A DNA stretch of 15,695 nt from JANSXG01 sp965652425 (lineage in GTDB: Bacteria; Planctomycetota; Phycisphaerae; Phycisphaerales; UBA1924): assembly GCA_965652425.1 (NCBI GenBank), contig CBFGVX010000072.1, positions 1 to 15,695 on the forward strand. Direction: 5' to 3'. Every line of letters starts with the position of its first letter. The first letter of the stretch is position 1. The notes below the pieces were generated by a model. That model saw only the letters and a list, made by a program, of their open reading frames with translations, searched no databases and was not told where the DNA came from. The translations under genes and the position numbers were made by a program. Positions 8,501 to 15,019 of the stretch are shown here, one piece after another.

Positions 8501-8650
8501 GGCTCGGGCACGGTTGATCTGGACGACCTGAACATCGTGCTGACGAACTTCGGCCAGCAGACCTCGAACGGCGATGTGAACGGGAGCGGCACGGTGGATC
8601 TGGACGATCTGAACATCGTGCTGACGAACTTCGGCGTGACCTGCGACTGA
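5552..8650 (+). CDS. Secreted subtilisin-family (S8, KP-43-like) protease with dockerin repeats
   Basis: A serine endopeptidase of 1032 residues, exported by Sec. Residues 1-33 form a signal peptide: basic MGSRPMDSMKGKRG, hydrophobic core 15-28, cleavage near AFSA. Residues 34 to about 240 are a long N-terminal region, probably a propeptide. The catalytic domain (about 250-540) has Asp268 in VYDGG, His297 in THVAGT, Ser489 in GTSMAAP, and Asn404 in WANGN as the likely oxyanion residue. A beta domain with TTIAWDDAP and LVNDLDLVV (about 565-685) resembles the C-terminal barrel of KP-43-type proteases. An Ig-like stretch follows, then a lectin-like jelly-roll starting at DDFSTDQGW (794). The end (980-1028) is two dockerin-type calcium loops. 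I chose the ATG at 5552 because AAGGA lies ten bases before it and the signal peptide follows directly; the open frame extends back to 5426 without protein character. The gene stands alone and ends in a terminator. Its target is unknown; scavenging of external protein is likely. Confidence 0.93.
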   Translation: MGSRPMDSMKGKRGMALSAAALTVILAGQAFSADVRWLSGEPVLPQAGMVMPGQLGADLVALANREDAKRVLVRFDGAVTDVQRVELRNAGLELLHFVGDGVYFASLDKDALDADALVNNGSAMSRAWAIQPQWKMHPILINRNVPEYAVVGEVSAADAGEFAQAGEPIVAAYLMLHRDADPVAGRVMLENRGVFVVDRLESVNGFVIEAPLTAIESLAGADDVLWMEQALPQFSTMNTQNRQLTQVNDVVGSPLNLTGEGVTAFVYDGGRVRPSHNDFEGRATVIDGSNQSNHATHVAGTVGGGGPNRGMAPGVNIVSAGFQSNGSAIFLYSNPGDFEQDYSNAFNNHGADIANNSIGTNTATNGFPCEITGEYGLMASMIDSAVRGSLTNGEPIRVVWANGNERQSSRCGNLFNTTAPPAGAKNHITVGAINANNESMTSFSSWGPVKDGRIKPDISAPGCEQGGDGGVTSLSSSGDNSYSTLCGTSMAAPTVAGLGALLIEHHRNLFPGTPDMRNSTLKAIFAQTAADLGQPGPDYQFGYGSVRVNDAALLMLERNYAETEVGQGSSAIFQITVEPGSDFKTTIAWDDAPAIPNVSSALVNDLDLVVTDPDGVRHYPWTLDPSLPGVAAARTQEDSVNNIEQVFVENATPGVWTVEIRGTNVPEGPQPVSMATSGGLIGLSAALAGGVPELVSPSEPTTLTLNVFANGQDVVGGSATMYYRLNGGSFTSVPMSASGPFAFSAELPPALCGSPAEFYFSVEGTFSGSITVPSGGADSPYATPAGEVTVVVEDDFSTDQGWTVGEPDDDATSGIWERVNPNGTAAQPTGALFGEFAFVTGQHPGGGDGANDVDNGKTTLRSPAYDLSGYNPGELTMSYWRWFSNSAGASPNTDPFTVDISDDGGLTWTNLETVGPNSPQSNGGWFQNSFDPADFVSLTDQVMLRFVASDYDPQSLVEAAIDGLNITAQTCVNETVDCVGDANGSGTVDLDDLNIVLTNFGQQTSNGDVNGSGTVDLDDLNIVLTNFGVTCD
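8489..8635 (+). repeat. Two tandem dockerin-type repeat units inside the protease gene
   Basis: Two 66-base units (8489-8554 and 8570-8635) are 15 bases apart and code for 22 residues each. The copies differ at one residue (GDANGSG versus GDVNGSG), and 58 of 66 bases match by my count, with the last 27 identical. Each contains an EF-hand-like calcium loop (D-x-N-x-S-x-x-x-D-x-x-D) followed by the helix LNIVLTNFG, as in type I dockerins. The near-identity suggests a recent duplication or gene conversion. Confidence 0.85.
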
Positions 8651-8674
8651 TCTTTTCCTCGCTGCTCACGCCGC

Positions 8675-8702
8675 AAGCCCCGCCTTCGAGGCGGGGCTTT
8701 TT
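8675..8702 (+). terminator. Rho-independent terminator of the protease gene
   Basis: A perfect GC-rich stem, GCCCCGCC (8677-8684) and GGCGGGGC (8690-8697), has a TTCGA loop and runs into five T residues (8698-8702). Two A residues before the stem could pair with the first two T residues. It begins 24 bases after the protease stop and separates that transcript from the next gene. Confidence 0.9.
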
Positions 8703-8738
8703 CGTGCGCAGGGGGTACACTGCGCGCCTGGAGGCGCG

Positions 8739-9227
8739 ATGCACGAGGACACGGACGGAGCGGACATCACCCTGGGGCCGAACACGATCGATACGGGTCG
8801 GCTGCTGCTGATCGTGGTGGGCGCGCACCTGCGGGCGGAGGTGGCGGATCGGGCGCTGGCGTACCGGCTGCGGGAGCGGATTCTCGGGTGGCTGGACGAG
8901 CGGGACGGGGTGGCGGCGATGCCCGATGTCGTCGTGTGCACGGACATCTGGTACCTGAACAACGAGGAGCTGCGCGCGCAGCCGACGATCTCGATCGGCG
9001 GGCCGGGGGTGAACGCGCTGGGGGCGTACCTGGCGGACCGGCTGGAGACGGCGTTCGTGATCGAGGATGTGCTGGCGGTGCAGGTGGACCTGGACTTCGT
9101 GGACCCGGTGACGAGCTGCTGGGGGACGACGCACGCGGCGACGGTGAACGCGATCGACGCGTTCTGCGAGCGGTACCTGGATTCGTTTCTGGAGCACGCG
9201 CTGGAGCGGATCGCCGAGGCGGACTGA
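8739..9227 (+). CDS. Conserved-looking protein of unknown function, 162 residues
   Basis: I do not recognise this protein. It is soluble: no signal peptide or membrane helix is visible. The N-terminal part has a hydrophobic strand (LLLIVVGAHLRAE, residues 21-33) and a basic helix. The middle has the strand MPDVVVCTDIWYLNN, then IGGPGVNALGAYLADRL, a glycine-rich turn and helix recalling a nucleotide- or ligand-binding loop. The C-terminal part is a long helix rich in acidic residues (NAIDAFCERYLDSFLEHALERI). Four cysteines or near-active-site residues cannot be assigned a role. The ATG is well supported by GGAGG at 8730-8734, four bases upstream. TACACT at 8716-8721 resembles a -10 box, without a clear -35. 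It is a single gene after the protease terminator and converges on mnmE with a 23-base gap. Codon use matches its neighbours. Confidence 0.8.
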   Translation: MHEDTDGADITLGPNTIDTGRLLLIVVGAHLRAEVADRALAYRLRERILGWLDERDGVAAMPDVVVCTDIWYLNNEELRAQPTISIGGPGVNALGAYLADRLETAFVIEDVLAVQVDLDFVDPVTSCWGTTHAATVNAIDAFCERYLDSFLEHALERIAEAD

Positions 9228-9250
9228 GGCCAGCGCGACGCGAGGCGCGG

Positions 9251-10657
9251 TTACTTGCCGATGCAGAAGGACGCGAAGACGCGCCCGATGACATCGTCGG
9301 GGCTGATGCGTCCGGCGATCTCGCCGATGGCGTCGAGGGCGTCGCGCATGGCTCCGGCGATGAGTTCGACCTCGGCGAGGTGGCGATGGCCAGCGGAATG
9401 GGAGGCGACGGCGATGGCGTCGTCGAGGGCGTGGAGCGTGCGCGCGAGGGCGGCTCGATGGCGCGGGAGCAGCGCTGCGCCCGCGTCGGTCGGCGCGGCG
9501 TGCTGGAGCGCATCGGCGATGGCGCGGCGGAGGGCGCCGAGGTTGCGATGATCGAGCGCGCAGACGGCGAGGCCCGAGCCGGAGGCGTCGGGGGCGGGGA
9601 GGTCGGCCTTGGTGCGTACGCGGAGGATCTGGGGACCGGGGGGGAGCGAGGCGGAAAGGTCGAACGAGCCGCGGGGATCGCAGAGGACGACGACCTGTGC
9701 CTCGGCGATGCGCTCCATGGCGACGGACTGGCCGAGCCGTTCGAGGGGTGAGCGGCTGCGCAGCTGTTCGTCGAGCCCGGCGAGGTCGATCAGGGTGCAT
9801 CGCTGGGCGCTCCAGGGGTTCTCGGAGGGCGGGATGAGCTCGAGGTCGTGCTCGATGGCGTCGCGCGTGGTGCCGGGCGTGTCGGAGACGATCGCGCGGT
9901 CTTCGCCGAGCAGGGCGTTGAAGAGTGTGGACTTGCCGGCGTTGGGCGCACCGGCGAGGACGACGCGGGGTAGGGAGCGGTCGGCTTCGCGGGTGGGGGC
10001 CGGGCCGAGCAGGGAGGCGATCTGGTCGCGCGCGACGGTGAGCCGATCGAGGAGGTCATCGGGGGCGATGGCGACGACATCTTCTTCTTCGGTGAAGTCG
10101 ATGCCGGCCTCGACGAGGGCGAGGGCCATGGCGAGGTCGTCGGCGAGGGAGCGGTAGCGCGAGCCGGTCTCGCCTCGGAGGAGGGCGCTGGCGGCGTCGT
10201 GCTCGGCGTCGGTGCGGGCGGCGATCATGGCGCGGACGCCCTCGGCCTGTTCGGCGGTGAGCTTGCCGTTGAGGAAGGCGCGGGCGGAGAATTCGCCGGG
10301 GTCGGCGCTGCGCAGGCCGGGGGTGGCGAGCAGCAGGTCGAGGACGCGCCGGACGAGCTCGGGGTTGCCGGGGAGCTGGATCTCGCAGGCGTCTTCGCCG
10401 GTGTAGGAGGCGGGAGCAGCGAAAGCGGCGAGGAGGACGGGCAGTTCGCCCGGAGGAAGATCGGGCGAATCGAGCGGGGGGAGCAGGAGCGTGGCGGGGG
10501 CGATGGTGCGCCGGGGGTGGTCGGGATCGATGGGCGCGGGCGGGGCGAGGTGGACGGCGACCGTGCGCAGGGCATCCGGGCCGGAGAGGCGGATCATGGC
10601 GCGCTCGGACCGGTCGAAGCCGGTCGCGAGCGCGGCGATGGTGTCGCCGAGGCGCAC
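9251..10657 (-). CDS. mnmE: tRNA modification GTPase MnmE
   Basis: MnmE works with MnmG to place the (carboxymethyl)aminomethyl group on wobble uridine-34 of certain tRNAs in the cytosol. The protein has 468 residues, close to the usual 450-460. The N-terminal folate-binding domain (about 1-120) begins DTIAALATG and contains ASYTGEDACEIQLPGNP (83-99); a helical domain follows. The inserted G domain (about 228-385) has P-loop GAPNAGKS (236-243), TTRD (263-266), DLAG (291-294, usually DTAG) and TKAD (349-352, usually NKxD). The protein ends in CIGK with the conserved Cys465. The G3 and G4 motifs thus depart from consensus. The start is GTG at 10657, four bases after the yidC stop with no clear ribosome-binding site, which suggests translational coupling. 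The yidC-mnmE order is common in bacteria. Confidence 0.95.
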   Translation of the reverse strand: MRLGDTIAALATGFDRSERAMIRLSGPDALRTVAVHLAPPAPIDPDHPRRTIAPATLLLPPLDSPDLPPGELPVLLAAFAAPASYTGEDACEIQLPGNPELVRRVLDLLLATPGLRSADPGEFSARAFLNGKLTAEQAEGVRAMIAARTDAEHDAASALLRGETGSRYRSLADDLAMALALVEAGIDFTEEEDVVAIAPDDLLDRLTVARDQIASLLGPAPTREADRSLPRVVLAGAPNAGKSTLFNALLGEDRAIVSDTPGTTRDAIEHDLELIPPSENPWSAQRCTLIDLAGLDEQLRSRSPLERLGQSVAMERIAEAQVVVLCDPRGSFDLSASLPPGPQILRVRTKADLPAPDASGSGLAVCALDHRNLGALRRAIADALQHAAPTDAGAALLPRHRAALARTLHALDDAIAVASHSAGHRHLAEVELIAGAMRDALDAIGEIAGRISPDDVIGRVFASFCIGK

Positions 10658-10661
10658 GGGG

Positions 10662-13037
10662 TCAGTCCCGCTTCTTGTAGCGGTTCTTGGCGCGCTGCTC
10701 CTGGACGCGCTGGCGCTTGGACTGGCCGGGAGCGGCGGTGTTGCGGACGCGCTTGGGCCTCGGCTGGTAGCTGCGCTCGTCGGGGTGCTTGTCGAGTTCG
10801 AGGGTGTCGATGTGGGCGCGGATCCACTTGCCCTCGATGATGGCGAAGGTGGAGTTGGTGACGAAGTAGAGCGTCAGCGCTGCGGGCGCGGTGTACATGA
10901 ACACCGGGAAGAGCACGACCATCATGATCTTGATCATCTTCTGCTGGGCGCGCTGCTCGTCGGTCATGGTCGCCGAGGGGGGCGGGGACATGTACTTCTG
11001 CTGCACGAAGAACACGAAGCCGAGCAGGAGCGGCAGGATGTTGATCGAATCCACCTGGCCGAGCAGCGGGACATCGAGGGAGAAGGGCAGCGGGATGAAG
11101 CGGTCGCTGCGGGCGAGGTCGGCGAGGAAGAGCCAGTTGCCGCCGGAGAGGGTCTGGAAGAGGCCGAAGAAGGCGGGCTCGTGGCGCAGCTCGTGGTTCA
11201 TGTAGAGCATGGCGTAGAGCGCGATCCAGATGGGCGACTGGAGGAACATGGGCAGGCAGCCGAGCATGCCGGTGTAGGAGACGCCCTCGGAGCGGAAGAG
11301 CTTCTGCTGCTCCTGCATCATCTTCTGGCGGTCGTTCTTGTACTTCTCCTGCAGCTTCTTGAGCTTGGGCTGGACGCGCTGCATGTCCTTGGCGAACTTC
11401 TGGATGCCGATCTGCGACTTCTTGAAGACCGGGTGCAGGATGGTGCGGACGATGAGCACGAGCAGGATGATCGCGAGCGCCCAGTCGAAGACGATGTAGT
11501 CGTGGAAGAAGCGGAGGACGGCGAGCAGGAGGTTGCCGAGCCACTCGAAGGTGCACCAGGCGCACATGCCGCCGATGTTGTAGACGACGATCTCCTGGAG
11601 CTGGAGGCCGGCGATCTTGGGGTCTTCCTGACCGGCGAGGCGGCGTTCGTCGAGGGGGCCGGCGTAGGTTCCGAAGCTGATGTCCGCCGCGGCGTTGGCC
11701 GGGGCGACGATCAGGGGCGAGGTCATGCGCATGGAGAGGCGGCCCTGGCCGTCGTTTGCGCCGTTGTTGAGGACGATGGGATCGACGCGTCCGGCGAGTT
11801 CGAAGCCCTTGTCGGCGGGCGACTGGGGATCGAGCAGCGGGTGGACGATCATGCCGAAGTAGCGGTTGGTCTGGGCGAACCACACCAGTTCATCCGCGCC
11901 GCCGATGGGCTTGCGGGGCGGCCAGAGCGAATGGGGTGCGGCGTTGTCGCGCGTGGCCTTCTGGACATCGCTCAGGATGTTGGAGAGGCGGGTGAGTCGG
12001 CCGTCGGCGAGGACGGGCGGGTCCTGATTCTGCCAGCCCTGGCGCGACGCCGGGGTGTAGCCGTAGCGGACGCGCTGCATGGAGAGCAGGGAGTAGCCGG
12101 ACTTGTCGCGTTCGAGATCGAGCGGGCCTTCCTGCACCCACGAGAACTCGAGCGGACGGTCGGTGAGGTTTTCGACTCGCTGGCTGATCTTGATGTCGTA
12201 GCTGCCGGGGGTGACCTCGTAGGAGCGGATGACCCTGGCGACGAGGCGTCCGGAGGCGTTCTCGATCTCGGCGATCAATTCGCCGGGGCGGTCGCCCTGC
12301 TTCCAGAGCTGGCCCGCGCGGCCGCCGAAGAGGTCGATCCGCTGATCGTCGACCAGCATGGCGACCACGGCGAGGGGGGTGAGGCGGTAGGTGAACGGTG
12401 TGCCGTCGGGGAGCTGGGTGGCGAGTTCGGCACCGTTGATGAGGACATACTGGCCCTCGGCCTCGATCTGGGTTTCGCCGGCCTGGAGGCGATCGCGTGC
12501 GGCGACGAGGTTGCTGGCGGTGTCGAATTCCTTGTTGAGGAGGATGCGCCGGATGCCCGCGCCGAGGTAGGACAGCTCGATCTCGAAGTAATAATCGGAG
12601 TCGTAGTACGGGCTGCCGAGCATGCCGGCGACGGTGTTGCCGGGGTTGGGGCCGAAGGATCGTGCGCGAAGGCCCTCGAAGAGGCCGGCCTGATCGCCCT
12701 CGGCTGCTTCGCCATCACCACTCTCGGCGGTTTCGTCGGTGCCGGGATCGGAGAGGGTTGGGGCGTCGGTCTGGTCCTGCGTGCCATCGGAGGATTCGGT
12801 GGCGGGCGGGTCGGATTCGGGGGTGTTCGGTTCAGCCGCGGGGAGCTGGGGCTGGCTTGCCTGTTCCTCGGCGGGGGAATCCTGTGCGGATTCGGGCTGC
12901 TGCGTGGTTTGTGCGGCGCGCTTCTGGGCCTGCTGGCTGGAGTTGCTGTAAATGGCGGCAACGATCCCGATCGCGGCGATGAGCACGATGAGCGGGATCA
13001 GGACGCGGAGGAAGCTGTTCTGTTTCGCGGCGGGCAT
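10662..13037 (-). CDS. yidC: Membrane protein insertase YidC (Oxa1 family)
   Basis: YidC inserts and folds proteins in the cytoplasmic membrane, alone or with SecYEG. The protein has 791 residues, clearly longer than E. coli YidC (548). It has a first membrane helix at about 11-29, then an acidic, low-complexity linker rich in Gln, Pro, Ser, Glu and Asp (about 32-118). A large beta-rich periplasmic P1 domain follows (about 125-480). The conserved insertase core starts after MCAWC (491-495), with membrane segments near 515-535, 590-612, 665-680 and 702-730. Arg531 in VRTILHP matches the conserved groove arginine. A coiled, basic hairpin (about 540-583) and the basic tail RVQEQRAKNRYKKRD are typical. 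The ATG at 13037 has only a weak GAG upstream. It lies 176 bases after the phosphoesterase stop. On the minus strand TACAGT (complement of about 13162-13167) could be a -10 box. mnmE follows directly. Confidence 0.95.
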   Translation of the reverse strand: MPAAKQNSFLRVLIPLIVLIAAIGIVAAIYSNSSQQAQKRAAQTTQQPESAQDSPAEEQASQPQLPAAEPNTPESDPPATESSDGTQDQTDAPTLSDPGTDETAESGDGEAAEGDQAGLFEGLRARSFGPNPGNTVAGMLGSPYYDSDYYFEIELSYLGAGIRRILLNKEFDTASNLVAARDRLQAGETQIEAEGQYVLINGAELATQLPDGTPFTYRLTPLAVVAMLVDDQRIDLFGGRAGQLWKQGDRPGELIAEIENASGRLVARVIRSYEVTPGSYDIKISQRVENLTDRPLEFSWVQEGPLDLERDKSGYSLLSMQRVRYGYTPASRQGWQNQDPPVLADGRLTRLSNILSDVQKATRDNAAPHSLWPPRKPIGGADELVWFAQTNRYFGMIVHPLLDPQSPADKGFELAGRVDPIVLNNGANDGQGRLSMRMTSPLIVAPANAAADISFGTYAGPLDERRLAGQEDPKIAGLQLQEIVVYNIGGMCAWCTFEWLGNLLLAVLRFFHDYIVFDWALAIILLVLIVRTILHPVFKKSQIGIQKFAKDMQRVQPKLKKLQEKYKNDRQKMMQEQQKLFRSEGVSYTGMLGCLPMFLQSPIWIALYAMLYMNHELRHEPAFFGLFQTLSGGNWLFLADLARSDRFIPLPFSLDVPLLGQVDSINILPLLLGFVFFVQQKYMSPPPSATMTDEQRAQQKMIKIMMVVLFPVFMYTAPAALTLYFVTNSTFAIIEGKWIRAHIDTLELDKHPDERSYQPRPKRVRNTAAPGQSKRQRVQEQRAKNRYKKRD

Positions 13038-13213
13038 AGCGGCTCGATTGGATGCCCGGCAGCGCGCGGCTGCTCAGGGCTTTGGTCGGGGATGTCAGGG
13101 TCGAACGAAAGCAGGACACGGACCGTGGTCGTGCCTGAAAACGCTCTCGGATGGGACGGAGACTGTACCGCAGTGAACGCCCGGGCGTGGGCGCAGCGGG
13201 CGCGAAACTGCGC

Positions 13214-14011
13214 TCAGCGGCCTTCGTAGAGCCGGTCGGCGAGCCAGTCGGTCAGTTCGGGGATGGCCCGGATTTTCTCGGCGGTGGCGTCGATGTCGTA
13301 CTCGACGCGGTGGAACTCGACGCGGTCCTTGTGCAGGACGGCGTAGGCGGCGCGGGGGTCGTGGTCGCGGGGCTGGCCCACGCTGCCGACATTGATGATG
13401 GCCTTCTCGCCCTCGAGAAACTTGTAGGTGCTGGCGTCCCCCACTTCCGAAGGGGGGTAGAAGTCCGGCTCATCGGTGAACACCCCCGGAACATGGGAGT
13501 GTCCGACGAGGGCGATGCCGTCGACGAGGTCGAAGAGCGACTTCATCTTGTCGGGGCTGTTGATGGCGTCGTCGGGGAAGATGTACTCGTTGATGGGGCG
13601 CCGGGGGGAGCCGTGGACGGCGAGGACCGTCTTTTCCGACTCGGTGCCGACGGATTCGGCGCCGTTCATGAGCACGCGGACGCGCAGGCGCCCGAGGAAG
13701 CGGTAGCGCTGGTTGCGGAGCTCGACATCTTCGACCTTGTCGAACTGCTCGCGGGTCCAGTACGCCGCGGCTTCGGCACCGGGGTTGAAGTTGGTGGGTT
13801 CGTAGAGCACGGCGAAGTCGTGGTTGCCCAAGAGGGACCATTCGCAGTGTTCGGCGACCATATCCACGCATTCGAGGGGATCGGGGCCGTAGCCGATGAT
13901 GTCGCCGAGGCAGATGATCCGCTTCACATCGCGGGTCTTGATGTCATCCAGCACGGACCGCAGCGCGTCCGCATTGCCATGGATATCGCTGATGACGGCC
14001 GTCGGAAACAC
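13214..14011 (-). CDS. Calcineurin-like metallophosphoesterase
   Basis: A cytosolic phosphoesterase of 265 residues that uses two metal ions. All ligand motifs are present: SDIHGN (Asp9, His11), GDIIGYGPDP (Asp37), GNHD (Asn63, His64), VHGSP (His133), and GHSHVP (His171, His173). The later NVGSVGQPRDHDPRAAY segment is typical of the bacterial and archaeal YfcE/MJ0936-like branch, which cleaves phosphodiesters and sometimes phosphomonoesters; the natural substrate cannot be told from sequence. The frame can begin at a TTG at 14017, but GGGAG (complement of 14018-14022) touches that codon directly. The same GGGAG is six bases before the GTG at 14011, so I choose GTG. The gene lies upstream of yidC, where rnpA and rpmH often lie. 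It is divergent from clpP. Confidence 0.9.
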   Translation of the reverse strand: MFPTAVISDIHGNADALRSVLDDIKTRDVKRIICLGDIIGYGPDPLECVDMVAEHCEWSLLGNHDFAVLYEPTNFNPGAEAAAYWTREQFDKVEDVELRNQRYRFLGRLRVRVLMNGAESVGTESEKTVLAVHGSPRRPINEYIFPDDAINSPDKMKSLFDLVDGIALVGHSHVPGVFTDEPDFYPPSEVGDASTYKFLEGEKAIINVGSVGQPRDHDPRAAYAVLHKDRVEFHRVEYDIDATAEKIRAIPELTDWLADRLYEGR

Positions 14012-14017
14012 GATCAA

Positions 14018-14022
14018 CTCCC
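14018..14022 (-). promoter_or_regulatory. Ribosome-binding site that decides the phosphoesterase start
   Basis: GGGAG on the minus strand abuts the TTG codon at 14017, which rules that codon out. It stands six bases before the GTG at 14011, the normal distance. Confidence 0.65.
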
Positions 14023-14174
14023 AAATCCAGCGTCCGGCGGCGGTTGTGCCCCGGCGAGAGGACGGAGCAGACTACCAGCGTCGGCCGGAGCGTGCTACGC
14101 GATCCGTGTCTGGACGAGAATCGGTCGAATCGGCGGGCTGAATGAGCCGAGGAGGGTGAGTTTTCGGTCCCGGC

Positions 14175-14202
14175 TTGCCCGCCGAGCCCGCCGGACTATG
14201 AT
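14175..14202 (+). promoter_or_regulatory. Candidate sigma70-type promoter for the clpP genes
   Basis: TTGCCC (14175-14180) and TATGAT (14197-14202) are 16 bases apart and match the -35 and -10 consensus at 4 of 6 and 5 of 6 positions. Transcription would start near 14209 and give a leader of about 150 bases before clpP. In a GC-rich region such a TATGAT stands out, but the call rests on sequence match only. Confidence 0.45.
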
Positions 14203-14244
14203 CCGCCTCGATGCCACCGGGCCTGCCGGAGTTGGTCGATGCCG

Positions 14245-14271
14245 CTCATATGAGGGTGGCAATCGGCCGAT
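14245..14271. repeat. Two adjacent 10-bp palindromes in the clpP leader
   Basis: CTCATATGAG (14245-14254) and ATCGGCCGAT (14262-14271) are each perfect palindromes. Their centres are 17 bases apart and they lie downstream of the candidate promoter. They have different sequences, so they are not two copies of one operator. Either could bind a dimeric regulator, or they could be chance. Confidence 0.35.
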
Positions 14272-14361
14272 AAGGTCGGTCCGCGGGGCATCGTTGGCCC
14301 TTTCGGACCCACTCTCTCCACAAAACCCCCCGCCCCGGCGGAACAGAGGACGACACCCCCC

Positions 14362-14946
14362 ATGGCTGTTCAGTACCAGCGGACCCGGGAAATGACGATC
14401 GACGAGCTGCTGCTCGAGAACCGCGTGGTCTTCCTGTTCGGGGAGATTCATCAGGCATCGGCGGCCCGGGTCATCATGCAGATGCTCTACCTGGAGAACC
14501 TGAAGAAGGGCCAGGACATCAACTTCTATATCAACAGCCCGGGCGGGGTCGTGGACGACACGCTGGCGATCTACGACACCATGCGGTTCCTGTCGTCGAA
14601 GGTGGCGACCTACTGCATCGGGCGGGCGTACTCCGGAGCGTCTCTCCTGCTCGCGGCGGGGGAAAAGGGCAAGCGGTACATGCTGCCCAACGCCAAGGTG
14701 ATGATCCACCAGCCCTACGGCGGGGTGACGGGGCAGTCGGCGGACATCCAGATCCAGGCCCAGCAGATCATCAAGGACAAGAACCGGCTGAACCAGATCT
14801 TCGCGCACCACACGGGCCAGCCGGTGGAGCAGATCAAGAAGGACGCCGAGCGGGACAAGTACTTCGACGCGAGCGAGGCGAAGGCCTACGGCCTCGTCGA
14901 CGAGGTGATTGACCTGCCCGAGGTCAAGGAAAGCGCGAAGTCCTAA
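14362..14946 (+). CDS. clpP: ATP-dependent Clp protease proteolytic subunit, first copy
   Basis: ClpP rings degrade proteins fed to them by ClpX, ClpA or ClpC in the cytosol. This copy has 194 residues and almost no propeptide. The triad is intact: Ser91 in GRAYSGAS, His116 in MIHQPYGG, Asp165 in ERDKYF. The spacing (25 and 49) equals that of E. coli ClpP. INSPGG (57-62) and AYGLVDEVI near the end are family marks. The residue after the nucleophile is Gly where most ClpPs have Met (ASM), and the preceding GQA is GRA, so this copy is somewhat divergent. The N-terminus (MAVQYQRTREMTIDELLLEN) also lacks the usual DIYSRLL. The second clpP starts 73 bases downstream with no terminator between, so the two are probably one operon. 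Confidence 0.93.
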   Translation: MAVQYQRTREMTIDELLLENRVVFLFGEIHQASAARVIMQMLYLENLKKGQDINFYINSPGGVVDDTLAIYDTMRFLSSKVATYCIGRAYSGASLLLAAGEKGKRYMLPNAKVMIHQPYGGVTGQSADIQIQAQQIIKDKNRLNQIFAHHTGQPVEQIKKDAERDKYFDASEAKAYGLVDEVIDLPEVKESAKS

Positions 14947-15019
14947 GCCCGGCGCGGCTCCGTCGCGTCCACCGGACGCCCCCTTCTTCAATACACACTC
15001 ATTCGGAATCTGAGACCCG

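Larger units (their letters stand above)
14023..14361. other. Divergent intergenic region between phosphoesterase and clpP
   Basis: About 340 bases without a gene. It holds the candidate clpP promoter at 14175-14202 and two 10-bp palindromes at 14245-14254 and 14262-14271, listed separately. The 60 bases before clpP are C-rich and look like an untranslated leader; AGAGGA at 14345-14350 is the candidate ribosome-binding site, 11 bases from the ATG. I find no CIRCE-like heat-shock operator and no clear promoter for the phosphoesterase on the minus strand. Confidence 0.5.

Noticed and set aside
8489..8647. Cellulosome component
   Set aside because: Dockerin repeats alone do not show a cellulosome. 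The catalytic partner is a protease, and no cohesin or scaffoldin is present in the window.
10491..13229. Plus-strand open frame of 912 codons antisense to yidC
   Set aside because: Val-, Gly-, Glu- and Asp-rich translation with no domain, opposite the recognisable YidC.
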